A stretch of DNA of 64,000 nt from Paraburkholderia sp. (GTDB lineage: Bacteria > Pseudomonadota > Gammaproteobacteria > Burkholderiales > Burkholderiaceae), in assembly GCF_024281035.1 (NCBI RefSeq), contig NZ_JAMXLH010000050.1, positions 124,001-188,000 on the forward strand, read 5' to 3'. The notes under the pieces are model-generated. The model had not been told where the DNA came from and ran no database searches. It worked only from the letters and a program-made list of their open reading frames with translations. Of the stretch, positions 53,515 to 61,192 are shown one piece after another. A program made the translations under genes and the position numbers. Numbering within the stretch: the first letter of the stretch is position 1; each line of letters begins with the position of its first letter.

Positions 53515-53810
53515 GATGCCCTCGCTTGAGTCGGTGGTTGAGTCGGTTTGATTCGATGGATTCTGCCGATACGACCGGGGGGCGAAGCTGGCGGGTGCGG
53601 GATGGCTGTCCTCGCAGCCGTCGCAGTCCTTCCTCGTGTTTCTGTCATTTCTGGCGGGTGGCGAGCGTTGCGGCATGGCCGGGCGGACGCCACCCCAGGG
53701 CGCACTGCCGTCGGCGCCGTACGAAAAAAGCCGGACACGCGATGCGCCGCGCGTGGCCTTTCGACGGTATCGTTTCGCCTGCAACACTCACATGACAACG
53801 AGGCCCGATC

Positions 53811-54488
53811 ATGATACTGCCGAACACCGATTTGCATCTGATCACTGTGCAACTGGAGGATCTGAGGCCGACGCAGATCACCGTCGGTTACCGCGAAGTG
53901 GAAGTCAAGCGTGCGCACTGGACGTCGCTGGACAAGAAGGGCCGTGCGTCGGCCATCGATTCGCACTGGTTTCCGGCCGTGCTCGGGCCGAAAGAGCGCT
54001 ACTACGTCGTCGACCATCACCACCTCGGCCTCGCGTGGCTCAAGGAGGGCGTGCAGACCGCGCGCGTCACCGTGCTCAAGGATCTGTCGTGGCTCGAACC
54101 GCTCCTCTTCTGGCGCATGATGGAACACAACCAGTGGGTGCATCCGTTCGACTCGACGGGCAACCGCCGCGATTTCGACGATCTGCCGAAGCAGTTGTCG
54201 GGACTCGCCGACGATCCTTACCGGAGCCTCGCGGGCGAACTGCGGACGGCAGGCGGATTCGCGAAGGATACGACGCCGTTCAGCGAGTTCCTGTGGGCCG
54301 ACTATCTGCGCGTGAAGGTGCCCGAGGCGCACGTGCGCAAGGACTTCGACAAGGCGCTCGCCGATGCGCTCGCGCATGCCCACGATCCCGATGCGCGTTA
54401 TCTGCCGGGCTGGTCGGGCGTCGTGCCCCCGGCTGCGGCGCCGGTGAAGGGATCGACGAAGTCATCGGGCAAGCGAAAGAATGCGTGA
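53811..54488 (+). CDS. ParB-like protein (putative ParB-type nuclease)
   Basis: This 225-residue protein has a ParB/Srx-like core: LEDLRPTQITVGYREVEVK (cited in part), a basic middle and YYVVDHHHLGLAWLKEG, which corresponds to the ParB substrate-binding box. It lacks the helix-turn-helix of chromosome-partitioning ParB and belongs to the small chromosomal ParBc_2-type family of unknown function. The C-terminus is Lys/Ser-rich. The 296-base gap upstream contains no gene. Confidence 0.8.
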   Translation: MILPNTDLHLITVQLEDLRPTQITVGYREVEVKRAHWTSLDKKGRASAIDSHWFPAVLGPKERYYVVDHHHLGLAWLKEGVQTARVTVLKDLSWLEPLLFWRMMEHNQWVHPFDSTGNRRDFDDLPKQLSGLADDPYRSLAGELRTAGGFAKDTTPFSEFLWADYLRVKVPEAHVRKDFDKALADALAHAHDPDARYLPGWSGVVPPAAAPVKGSTKSSGKRKNA

Positions 54489-54535
54489 TGCTTCGCGCGT
54501 GCCGCGCATGCTACGGCTGCGCGGCGCCGCGGTGT

Positions 54536-54563
54536 GCAGTGCATCGCATTGCATTGCATTGCA
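54536..54563 (+). repeat. 5-bp repeat after the ParB-like gene
   Basis: A short run of GCATT units (four or five, imperfect) lies between the convergent ParB-like and LysR genes. Confidence 0.6.
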
Positions 54564-54595
54564 GCGCGTCGCCGCTTCACAGCGCCGATGGGCGA

Positions 54596-55513
54596 TCACA
54601 TCGCGTCGGGCGTCTGTCCTGCGGGCGGCGCACCGCTCGAGAGATAGTGGCTGAGCCAACGGCCTGCCGGCCCGGGGGCATCGTCGACGCGATGAATCAG
54701 CGAGATGTCGTAGCTCACCGAGCGCTGGTCGGCGAGTTCGATGCGCACGAGGCGTCCGGCTTCGATGTCGTCACGCACGAGATGCACCGGCATCGATCCC
54801 CAGCCCAGCCCGGCCAGCAGCAGCCGATGCTTCGCGCCTAGATCGCCGAGCTTCCATGCGCGATTGCTGTACACGCCGAAGCTCTGTCCTTCGGTGAGGC
54901 GGCTGCGGTCCGTGATCACGAGTTGCGTGTGCTCGCGCGCGTCGGAAATGCGCACCGGCTGGTCCGCCCGGGCTAACGGGTGGCAGGGCGCCGCCACGAA
55001 CACGAGTTCGACCGTGGCGATCGACTTCGCCTCGATCACGTACGGCCAGTTGTTGTTTTGTCCGCTGATCCCGAACGCACAGTCGCCGTCGAGCACGAGC
55101 TTGAGCACGCCGCCAAGCGCTTCCATCGTGAGGTTCAGCGCGACCGTGGGAAACGCGTCCACGAAGGCCTGGAGCGCTTCGACGAGCCGTTGTGACGGAA
55201 ACATCACGTCGACCGCCACCGAGACTTCGCCCTCCAGCCCGCGTTGCAGCCCGGCCGCCCGCGCGTTGAGCTGATGCATCAGCAGATCGAGGCGGCGCGC
55301 GTCGGCAAGAATCGCGCGGCCTGCGCTGGTCAGCTCGGGCTTGCGCTTGCCGCGCTCGAAGAGCGGCACGCCGAGCAGCGCCTCCAGATTCGCGATCGTA
55401 TAGCTCACCACCGACTGCGCACGATCGAGCCGCCGCGCCGCCGCCGAGAAGCTGCCGGTTTCGGCGACGGCGATCAGCGCCCGAAGTTGTTCGATGCCTG
55501 GCGAGCGATCCAT
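54596..55513 (-). CDS. LysR-family transcriptional regulator
   Basis: This 305-residue regulator has the N-terminal winged helix-turn-helix (IEQLRALIAVAETGSFSAAARRLDRAQSVVSYTI in pieces, then LEALLGVPLFERGKRKPELTSAG). A periplasmic-binding-protein-like effector domain follows. It is divergent from the cytochrome b561-yceI operon, with inverted repeats in the gap, and probably controls it. The ATG at 55513 gives the typical start; a TTG five codons earlier is possible. Confidence 0.9.
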   Translation of the reverse strand: MDRSPGIEQLRALIAVAETGSFSAAARRLDRAQSVVSYTIANLEALLGVPLFERGKRKPELTSAGRAILADARRLDLLMHQLNARAAGLQRGLEGEVSVAVDVMFPSQRLVEALQAFVDAFPTVALNLTMEALGGVLKLVLDGDCAFGISGQNNNWPYVIEAKSIATVELVFVAAPCHPLARADQPVRISDAREHTQLVITDRSRLTEGQSFGVYSNRAWKLGDLGAKHRLLLAGLGWGSMPVHLVRDDIEAGRLVRIELADQRSVSYDISLIHRVDDAPGPAGRWLSHYLSSGAPPAGQTPDAM

Positions 55514-55522
55514 CGGGAATCT

Positions 55523-55574
55523 ATCCAAAAAGTGGATGGTAATGATCCATTTTATCTAATTGTTTGAATAGATA
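55523..55574. promoter_or_regulatory. LysR-type binding sites in the divergent promoter
   Basis: TATCTA (55553-55558) and TAGATA (55569-55574) are inverted arms with 10 bases between, fitting the T-N11-A LysR box. ATCCA and TGGAT at 55523-55537 form a second inverted pair and ATCCA recurs at 55545. A weak promoter for cytochrome b561 (TTGTTT, 17 bases, TACAGT at 55583) overlaps the first box. Confidence 0.55.
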
Positions 55575-55617
55575 TCCCCTGGTACAGTGCGCATTCGCCG
55601 CACCCGGAGCCTTTTGC

Positions 55618-56193
55618 ATGATGAATCAACCCCTTTCGCCTGGTTTGCCCGCTCGCCGCTACAGTGGCGTCGCGATTCTGTTGCACTGGCTGATTGCTGC
55701 GCTGATCGTCTGGGGTTTTGCGCTCGGCTGGGTGATGACCGACATCCCCGGCATCACGCCCACCAAGCTGCGCTACTTCTCCTGGCACAAGTGGATCGGC
55801 GTGACCGTGCTTGCGCTCGTGCTCGTGCGCATCCTGTGGCGTGCGACGCACACCGCGCCCGCACTGCCCACGTCCACGCCCGCGTGGGAGCGCCTCGCCG
55901 CGCATGCGGGGCACGGGGCGCTCTATGTGCTGATGCTCGCGATTCCCGTGACCGGGTATCTGTACAGCTCGGCGGCGGGCATTCCGGTCGTGTATTTCGG
56001 CGTCTGGCCGCTGCCCACGCTGATCGGCCCCGACAACGAGCTGAAGGAGGTGCTTCGCACGGTCCATGTCCTGCTCGATTACGCACTGCTCGCCGTTGTG
56101 GTGCTGCACGTGCTGGCGGTCGTCAAGCACCAGCACCTCGACCGCCAGAACATCCTCGCCCGCATGCTGCCGTTCGGCCGCGTGCGCGACTAA
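55618..56193 (+). CDS. Cytochrome b561
   Basis: This 191-residue inner-membrane di-heme cytochrome moves electrons, probably between quinol and a periplasmic partner. It has four membrane helices with heme-ligand histidines in ILLHWLIAALIVWGFALGW, FSWHKWIGVTVLALVLVRI, HAGHGALYVLMLAIPVTGY and TVHVLLDYALLAVVVLHVL. A YceI protein follows 42 bases downstream, a common pairing in proteobacteria. Confidence 0.93.
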   Translation: MMNQPLSPGLPARRYSGVAILLHWLIAALIVWGFALGWVMTDIPGITPTKLRYFSWHKWIGVTVLALVLVRILWRATHTAPALPTSTPAWERLAAHAGHGALYVLMLAIPVTGYLYSSAAGIPVVYFGVWPLPTLIGPDNELKEVLRTVHVLLDYALLAVVVLHVLAVVKHQHLDRQNILARMLPFGRVRD

Positions 56194-56235
56194 CCCAACA
56201 TCCCTGCAAAGCCCTTCACCAGCGAATCGACTGCC

Positions 56236-56805
56236 ATGACCAAACGTCTCGTCCTTACCGCTTCCGTAGCCGCGCTTGCGGCGGCTTTCAGCATGAGCTT
56301 CATCGTGAACGCCAGCGCTGCGGAGCAAGCTTCCAAGACCACCGTTTCCGCGGTTTTCAAACAGATGAACGTGCCTGTGGAAGGCCGCTTCAACCGCTTC
56401 AACGCCGACGTGCGCTTCGATCCGGCCAACGTCGCCGCGGCGAGCGCGAAGATGGACATCGAGGTTGCGAGCTTCGACCTCGGTGCGCCCGAGTACAACA
56501 AGGAAGTCGCCGGTGAGTCGTGGTTCGACGCCGCGCGCTTCCCGCGCGCGACCTTCGTCTCCACGCGGATCTCGCCGTCCACGAATGGCGCGTATTCGGT
56601 GGCGGGCAAGCTCACGATCAAAGGCAAGACCACCGACGTCGTCGTGCCCGTCAAGTACAGCAAGAACGGCGCGAACCAGGTGTTCGACGGCACGCTGCCG
56701 ATCAAGCGCCTCACGTACGGCATCGGCGCGGGCGAGTGGAAGGACACGTCCATCGTCGCCGACGACGTGCAGATCAAGTTTCATATCGTGACCGCTGCGC
56801 ACTGA
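56236..56805 (+). CDS. YceI-family periplasmic protein (first copy)
   Basis: This 189-residue secreted lipocalin-like protein has a signal peptide (LVLTASVAALAAAFSMSFIVNASA, cited in part) and the YceI beta-barrel (FNRFNADVRFDP, SWFDAARFPRATFVS, GKLTIKGKTTDVVVPVKY). The family binds polyisoprenoid or quinone-like lipids. It is linked to cytochrome b561 upstream and a second YceI downstream. The last coding bases TGCGCACTGA are repeated at once after the stop. Confidence 0.92.
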   Translation: MTKRLVLTASVAALAAAFSMSFIVNASAAEQASKTTVSAVFKQMNVPVEGRFNRFNADVRFDPANVAAASAKMDIEVASFDLGAPEYNKEVAGESWFDAARFPRATFVSTRISPSTNGAYSVAGKLTIKGKTTDVVVPVKYSKNGANQVFDGTLPIKRLTYGIGAGEWKDTSIVADDVQIKFHIVTAAH

Positions 56806-56830
56806 TGCGCACTGGCGCTTCGTTACATCC

Positions 56831-56870
56831 CGCTTATCCGGCTTATCTCCGCTTATATCCGTTAATCCCC
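56831..56870 (+). repeat. 10-bp tandem repeat between the two yceI genes
   Basis: Four 10-bp units are seen: CGCTTATCCG, GCTTATCTCC, GCTTATATCC and GTTAATCCCC. They end just before the ribosome-binding region of the second yceI gene. Confidence 0.75.
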
Positions 56871-56885
56871 AACAGGAATCACGTC

Positions 56886-57467
56886 ATGAAGACCACGCTT
56901 TTTGCAGCCGCCGCACTCGCCGCAGCCATCGCAACGCCCGCGTTCGCGGCGCCGACCACCTACAACCTGGACCCGTCGCATACCTACCCGAGCTTCGAGG
57001 CTGATCACTTCGGCGGCGTCTCGGTGTGGCGCGGCAAGTTCACGAAGTCCTCGGGCACGGTTGTGCTCGACCGTGCGGCGAAGACCGGCACGGTGGACGT
57101 GACGATCGACGCGACGTCGATCGACACGGGCGATGCAAAGCTTGACACGCATGTGCGCGGGGCCGAGTTCCTCAACACGGACAAGTATCCGACCGCAACG
57201 TACAAGGGCACCTCGATCCGCTTCGTAGGCGACAAGCCGGTGGAAGTGATCGGCTCGTTCACGCTGCACGGCGTGACGAAGCCGCTGAATCTGAAGATCG
57301 ATTCGTTCAAGTGCTTCATCAACCCGATGCTCAAGCGCGAAGTGTGCGGCGCAGACGCAAAGGCCGAGTTCAACCGTGCCGACTACGGCGTGAACTGGGG
57401 TGACTCGTACGGCTTCAAGATGGCGACGACGCTGCAGATCCAGGTGGAAGGCGTCAAGGCCGATTAA
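56886..57467 (+). CDS. YceI-family periplasmic protein (second copy)
   Basis: This 193-residue protein has a signal peptide (LFAAAALAAAIATPAFA) and a YceI domain (YNLDPSHTYPSFEADHFGG, FLNTDKYPTATYKG, GSFTLHGVTKPLNLKIDSF). It contains two cysteines (KCFINPMLKREVC) that could form a disulfide. It is not a simple duplicate of the first copy, since the sequences are well diverged. It is the last gene of the operon; its stop codon lies in a 9-bp repeat array. Confidence 0.92.
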   Translation: MKTTLFAAAALAAAIATPAFAAPTTYNLDPSHTYPSFEADHFGGVSVWRGKFTKSSGTVVLDRAAKTGTVDVTIDATSIDTGDAKLDTHVRGAEFLNTDKYPTATYKGTSIRFVGDKPVEVIGSFTLHGVTKPLNLKIDSFKCFINPMLKREVCGADAKAEFNRADYGVNWGDSYGFKMATTLQIQVEGVKAD

Positions 57468-57503
57468 GCCGATTAAGCCGATTAAGCCGACTACGCCGAT
57501 TAA
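57459..57503 (+). repeat. 9-bp tandem repeat spanning the yceI stop codon
   Basis: Five 9-bp units run in tandem: GCCGATTAA three times, GCCGACTAC, then GCCGATTAA. The first contains the yceI stop. Because the period is a multiple of three, TAA recurs in frame at several later positions. Confidence 0.95.
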
Positions 57504-57570
57504 GCCGGCTGAGATCCGGCGACCGGGCGTTGCGCTGTCGTGAGACGGCGCTTCGTCTTGTTGTGAAGCG

Positions 57571-57603
57571 AGCCCGCGCAGATGCTATGCGCGGGCTTTT
57601 TTG
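57571..57603 (+). terminator. Rho-independent terminator of the yceI operon
   Basis: AGCCCGCGCA and TGCGCGGGCT form a 10-bp stem with a 7-base loop, followed by six T residues. Confidence 0.9.
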
Positions 57604-57868
57604 CATTCAGCGGCGAAGCGGGGCAGGCGGGCGTAGTCGACGGGGCGGGATGTGAAGCGGGATGTGAAGCGCGATGTAAAGCGGGACGTACAGCGGGATG
57701 TGAGTCGGGAAAACCCCGAAATATTTGCGGGAATACGGGGGAATATCAAAAGGTGGGCGTAACATACATGTATGAAGTTTACATGTTTAAGGCCTTCCGG
57801 CTCCGGCGAGTGACAAACATTCCCCGTTGGCGGACGATCGTCAACCCAACTTAGACCAAAAAAAGACC
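57604..57868. other. Intergenic region with 12-bp array and palindrome before the hemerythrin gene
   Basis: At 57647-57706 five 12-bp units are present (GGGATGTGAAGC twice, GCGATGTAAAGC, GGGACGTACAGC, GGGATGTGAGTC). At 57763-57774 the perfect palindrome CATACATGTATG sits in an AT-rich stretch with a further TACATGT nearby and may be an operator. Open frames across the repeat (on both strands) give low-complexity peptides and are not accepted as genes. Confidence 0.6.
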
Positions 57869-58255
57869 ATGTCACTCATTGCACACTTGAAAGACGAACA
57901 CCAGGAAATTTTCGCACTGCTTGAAAAGTGCCAGACGCTGGGTATGACCGATGAGGGGAGAAAGAATCTGAGGCAGGCGCGCAACCTGGTTGTGTCGCAT
58001 CTGGCTCGCGAAGACAGCAAGTTGTACCCGCAAATGCAGGCTCACGCGGAAACGAAGGACCTGGCGGTATCGTACGCATCGGAGATGAAGGACATTTCGA
58101 AAGAAACACTGTCGTTTTTCGATGCGCTTGAAAAGGGCGAATCCGGGATGGACTTCGCTCGCAAGATGGGCAGCACGATCGCGCATCTTCGCCAACGCAT
58201 GACGCGCGAAGAGGTGCGCCTGTACACGGCTTTCGAGCGGCATTGCGCCGCCTGA
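57869..58255 (+). CDS. Hemerythrin HHE-domain protein
   Basis: This 128-residue four-helix bundle has the HHE iron-ligand pattern: HLKDEHQEI near the N-terminus, VVSHLAREDSKLYP in helix 2, IAHLRQRMTREE and FERH in the C-terminal half. Such proteins bind a di-iron centre and take part in oxygen, nitric oxide or redox sensing or repair. The ATG at 57869 begins MSLIAHLKDEH, the family start. It appears monocistronic. Confidence 0.85.
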   Translation: MSLIAHLKDEHQEIFALLEKCQTLGMTDEGRKNLRQARNLVVSHLAREDSKLYPQMQAHAETKDLAVSYASEMKDISKETLSFFDALEKGESGMDFARKMGSTIAHLRQRMTREEVRLYTAFERHCAA

Positions 58256-58496
58256 GAGGCGAGGAAGATTCGAGGAAAAAGCACGGACGGGAATCAGGTG
58301 TTTATTGCGACGGAAATTAGCCAGTAATTATTCGTCATCCTGATTTAGGCGGAGCGTAAATGTCGTGTGGTGTGTGATTACGTGATGATGTTCTGCGCGC
58401 AGGTTCGCGACATCCCCACTCCGACGAATGACGCACCAGAACAGCACGTCACATGGCCGGCGACGCGGCCCCTCCTACCGCGTCGCCGGCCGCTCC
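58256..58496. other. Intergenic region between hemerythrin and porin genes with strong hairpin
   Basis: GGCCGGCGACGCGG (58455-58468) and CCGCGTCGCCGGCC (58478-58491) form a perfect 14-bp stem, five bases after the porin stop on the minus strand. No T run follows, so it may stabilise the porin mRNA or act as a weak terminator. No gene is seen in the rest of the gap. Confidence 0.75.
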
Positions 58497-59708
58497 TCAG
58501 AAGCGGTGGACGATACCCACGCCGACGGCAGTCTGGCTCGGTGACGACGACGGCGAGCTATTGAAGCCATCGCCGATCGTTGCCGTCGCGGTGACGATCT
58601 TGCCGTCGGACAGCGTTTTGCCGTTCGCGCGCTGGTACGCCTCGACCGCGTAGACGCCGGTACGCTTCGACAGCGAGTAGTACTGCGCCATCGTCACCTG
58701 TTGATACTGCGCAGCGCTCGAGACGCCGTTCGCACGTGTGGCGTGCGTATAGCTGTAGCCGCCTGCCAGGTCCAGCGACTTGATCGGACGGTAATGCAGT
58801 ACCGTGCCCACCGTGTTGAAGATCGCCGTATCGCGGAACTTCGAGCCTGTGCCCGGGACGTACTGCACGTTCGAGTACTGCGCCGACACATCGAATGCGT
58901 CCGAGAAGCGATAACCGCCCGTCACAGCGATGCGCTGCTGCCCCTGCGCGGTCTTGTACCCATTGTTCAGTGCCGAGACGCCCAACTGCTCGGTGCCCCC
59001 GTTCCCGTTCTGGGTCGCGGAGTCTTTGCCCCACTCGCCGCCGCCGAGCGTTGAGTTGTTAATGCGTTGAAAGGCCGCGGCGAGCCCGACTGGCCCGTTC
59101 TTGTATTGGAGGCCCACGCTCCAGGTCGAGCCCGCGTTGAAGCGGCCCGGCACGCCGCCGAGCGCGTACGACGCGCCGAGCTTGAGGCCGGACACCGTGG
59201 GCGAAATATATACGAGCGAGTTGTTGGTGCGATAGGTGGTGTCGAGCCCATCGATGTCACCCGGATGCGCGCCGAAGTGGCCGGTCCGGTTGTTGATGGG
59301 GCTCCACGGCGACAGAAGCGTGTAATAGGCCGTGTACTGGCGGCCAGCCGTCAGCGTACCGTAGGTCGTGTTGGACAGACCCACCCACGCCTGCCGTGTG
59401 AACATCCCGCCGCCCTTCGCCCATTGAGAGGCGCCGTTTGTGCTGTCTGCCCCGGCCTCGAGCGTGAAAATCGCCTTGGTGCCGCCGCCGAGATCTTCGC
59501 TGCCTTTCAGGCCAAAGCGGCTACCCGACCACATGCCCGAGCGCATTTTCACCACCGAACGCCCGCCGGAAGTCGAGCCCCGAGAGGTCGAGCTGCTCTG
59601 CCAGAGAAGGCCGTTGTCGACGACCCCGTACAGCGTGACGTTGCTCTGCGCTTGCGCGCAAAGAACCGTGCCGCCGAGGACGCACGATGCAATTATGGTT
59701 TTCTTCAT
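58497..59708 (-). CDS. Gram-negative porin (Burkholderia OmpC/Opc type)
   Basis: This 403-residue outer-membrane trimeric porin has a signal peptide (MKKTIIASCVLGGTVLCAQA) and the typical QSNVTLYGVVDNGLLW first strand. It also has GSRFGLKGSEDLGGGTKAIF, NRTGHFGAHPGDIDG in the constriction region, and a C-terminal phenylalanine (VGVGIVHRF) for outer-membrane insertion. It stands alone, with no obvious regulatory gene beside it. Confidence 0.94.
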   Translation of the reverse strand: MKKTIIASCVLGGTVLCAQAQSNVTLYGVVDNGLLWQSSSTSRGSTSGGRSVVKMRSGMWSGSRFGLKGSEDLGGGTKAIFTLEAGADSTNGASQWAKGGGMFTRQAWVGLSNTTYGTLTAGRQYTAYYTLLSPWSPINNRTGHFGAHPGDIDGLDTTYRTNNSLVYISPTVSGLKLGASYALGGVPGRFNAGSTWSVGLQYKNGPVGLAAAFQRINNSTLGGGEWGKDSATQNGNGGTEQLGVSALNNGYKTAQGQQRIAVTGGYRFSDAFDVSAQYSNVQYVPGTGSKFRDTAIFNTVGTVLHYRPIKSLDLAGGYSYTHATRANGVSSAAQYQQVTMAQYYSLSKRTGVYAVEAYQRANGKTLSDGKIVTATATIGDGFNSSPSSSPSQTAVGVGIVHRF

Positions 59709-59768
59709 GTCAAGTAGTCCTTTTTAATTAACAAGGGTTTTTGCTGCGGTTAAGCCGGATTCCCCGTA

Positions 59769-60317
59769 TCAGGCGAGCATGGTCAGCCAGCGCGCCGCGC
59801 GGACGAGCAGCACGTCCGCCGAAGCAAAAGTCTCGACGCCCGCGACCAGCGGAGCGCCGCAGGCCGCGAACACCGGCTTGCCCCATTGCAGGCCGAGCGC
59901 GATTTCGGACAGCGTGCCGAGCCCGCCGCCCACTGCCACGAGGCAAAGCGACGAGCGTGCGATGAGTGAGTTGCGTGTGATGCCGAGCCCGGTGGGCAGG
60001 GCGACGCTGAGGTAGCGATTCGCGCGTTGCGCGTCGTCCTCCGGCAGCAGCCCGATTGCGACGCCGCCCGCCCGATGCGCGCCGCGCGCGGCCGCTTCCA
60101 TCACGCCGCCCTTGCCGCCGCCGACGATCGCAATCCCGGCCCGCGCGAGGGCATGGGCGATGGTTTCGGCGACGCGCGTTTGTTCTTCGGTTGCCACGCG
60201 CGGGCCAATTACGCCGACCGGCATCACGTGCCGGTTCGCACTGCGTTGACGCGCCGCGAGATCCGCAAGTGCGCCCTCTACGAGCGTTGCGCGTTCAGTC
60301 GTGCCGAGGTCTGACAA
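59769..60317 (-). CDS. TIGR00725/LOG-like nucleotide-binding protein
   Basis: This protein of up to 182 residues has a Rossmann-type fold of the TIGR00725 family, related to lysine-decarboxylase-like (LOG) proteins and molybdenum cofactor carriers. It has PVGVIGPRVATEEQ, VGGGKGGVMEAAARGAHRAGG, GITRNSLIARSS and GGGLGTLSEIALGLQWGKPV. The start is uncertain. A TTG at 60317 with GGGGGA upstream overlaps the ABC permease gene by 23 bases, while the ATG at 60224 would give a 151-residue protein closer to the family norm. It is transcribed with the ABC transporter; the link to it is unexplained. Confidence 0.8.
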   Translation of the reverse strand: MSDLGTTERATLVEGALADLAARQRSANRHVMPVGVIGPRVATEEQTRVAETIAHALARAGIAIVGGGKGGVMEAAARGAHRAGGVAIGLLPEDDAQRANRYLSVALPTGLGITRNSLIARSSLCLVAVGGGLGTLSEIALGLQWGKPVFAACGAPLVAGVETFASADVLLVRAARWLTMLA

Positions 60318-61146
60318 TCCATTCCCCCATCGCTAGAACACAGGTGCAGAGCGCCGTCAGTACGATCGACAGGATGGCGGCCTGCGAGAAATCGGTTTGT
60401 CCGTCGGAAAACTTCAGGTACATGAGGAGCGGCAGGATATTGATCTGCGTACCGGCCAGTGCGACGGCGGTGCCGTAGGTGCCGAGTGCAATCGCCGCGA
60501 CGAGGCTCCAGGCCGCCGCCACCGACGGCCACAGCTCGCGCCAGGCCACGTCGAACCAGGCGCGCCACGGCCGTGCGCCGAGCGTCACGGCCGCGTCGAG
60601 CGGCAGCCGGTCGAAGTTCGCGAAAGCCGGATAGAGCATCAGCGCGACACGCGGGATCAGGTAGTACGCGTACGCGATCACCAGCCCGAAGAGGGTGTAG
60701 ATCGCGCCGCCGACGCGCGCCGGATCGGCACCGAGTTTCGCGAGCAGCATGGTCACGAAGCCGGCGCGACCGAACGCCAGGATGAAGCCGTAGGCGATCA
60801 CGAGCCCCGAGAACGCGAGCGGCACGCCGAGCGCCGCGAGCGAGAGCCGCCGCTGCGCCGGCGACTGACCGGCGAGCGCGATTGCCAGGGCGATGCCGAC
60901 CGCCGTCGATAGCGTGCTTGCGGCCGCCGCGAGTGCGATCGAGCGGACGATTGCGTCGGTCACCAGCGGATCGCCGAGCACCGCACCGAACGCCTCGCCG
61001 CCGTCGTCGAACGCGGCGACGACCAGCGCCGCGAGCGGCAGCGCAAACGCGACCGCGAACAGCGCGGCGGCGGGCGCCGCACCGAAGCGGCGCAACGGGC
61101 CAGCATCGCGGATATCGAGCATGGTGGACATTGAGCGTCGCGTCAT
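60295..61146 (-). CDS. ABC transporter permease (2-aminoethylphosphonate/iron type)
   Basis: This 283-residue inner-membrane permease has about six helices (LFAVAFALPLAALVVAAF first). The EAA-type loop is DAAVTLGARPWRAWFDVAWREL. It is the downstream permease of a minus-strand importer operon. Several N-terminal ATG codons are possible (61146, 61131, 61122); none has a clear ribosome-binding site. Confidence 0.85.
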   Translation of the reverse strand: MTRRSMSTMLDIRDAGPLRRFGAAPAAALFAVAFALPLAALVVAAFDDGGEAFGAVLGDPLVTDAIVRSIALAAAASTLSTAVGIALAIALAGQSPAQRRLSLAALGVPLAFSGLVIAYGFILAFGRAGFVTMLLAKLGADPARVGGAIYTLFGLVIAYAYYLIPRVALMLYPAFANFDRLPLDAAVTLGARPWRAWFDVAWRELWPSVAAAWSLVAAIALGTYGTAVALAGTQINILPLLMYLKFSDGQTDFSQAAILSIVLTALCTCVLAMGEWIVRPRHD

Positions 61147-61192
61147 CGGCGGCCGTGGCGGTCGTTGTGGTCGTCGCGGACTGTCATGCCGC

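Noticed and set aside
57582..57875. Open frames on both strands across the 12-bp array before the hemerythrin gene
   Set aside because: The peptides are products of the repeat (CEAGCEAR-like and TSRFTSR-like runs), lack ribosome-binding sites, and overlap the terminator of the yceI operon.
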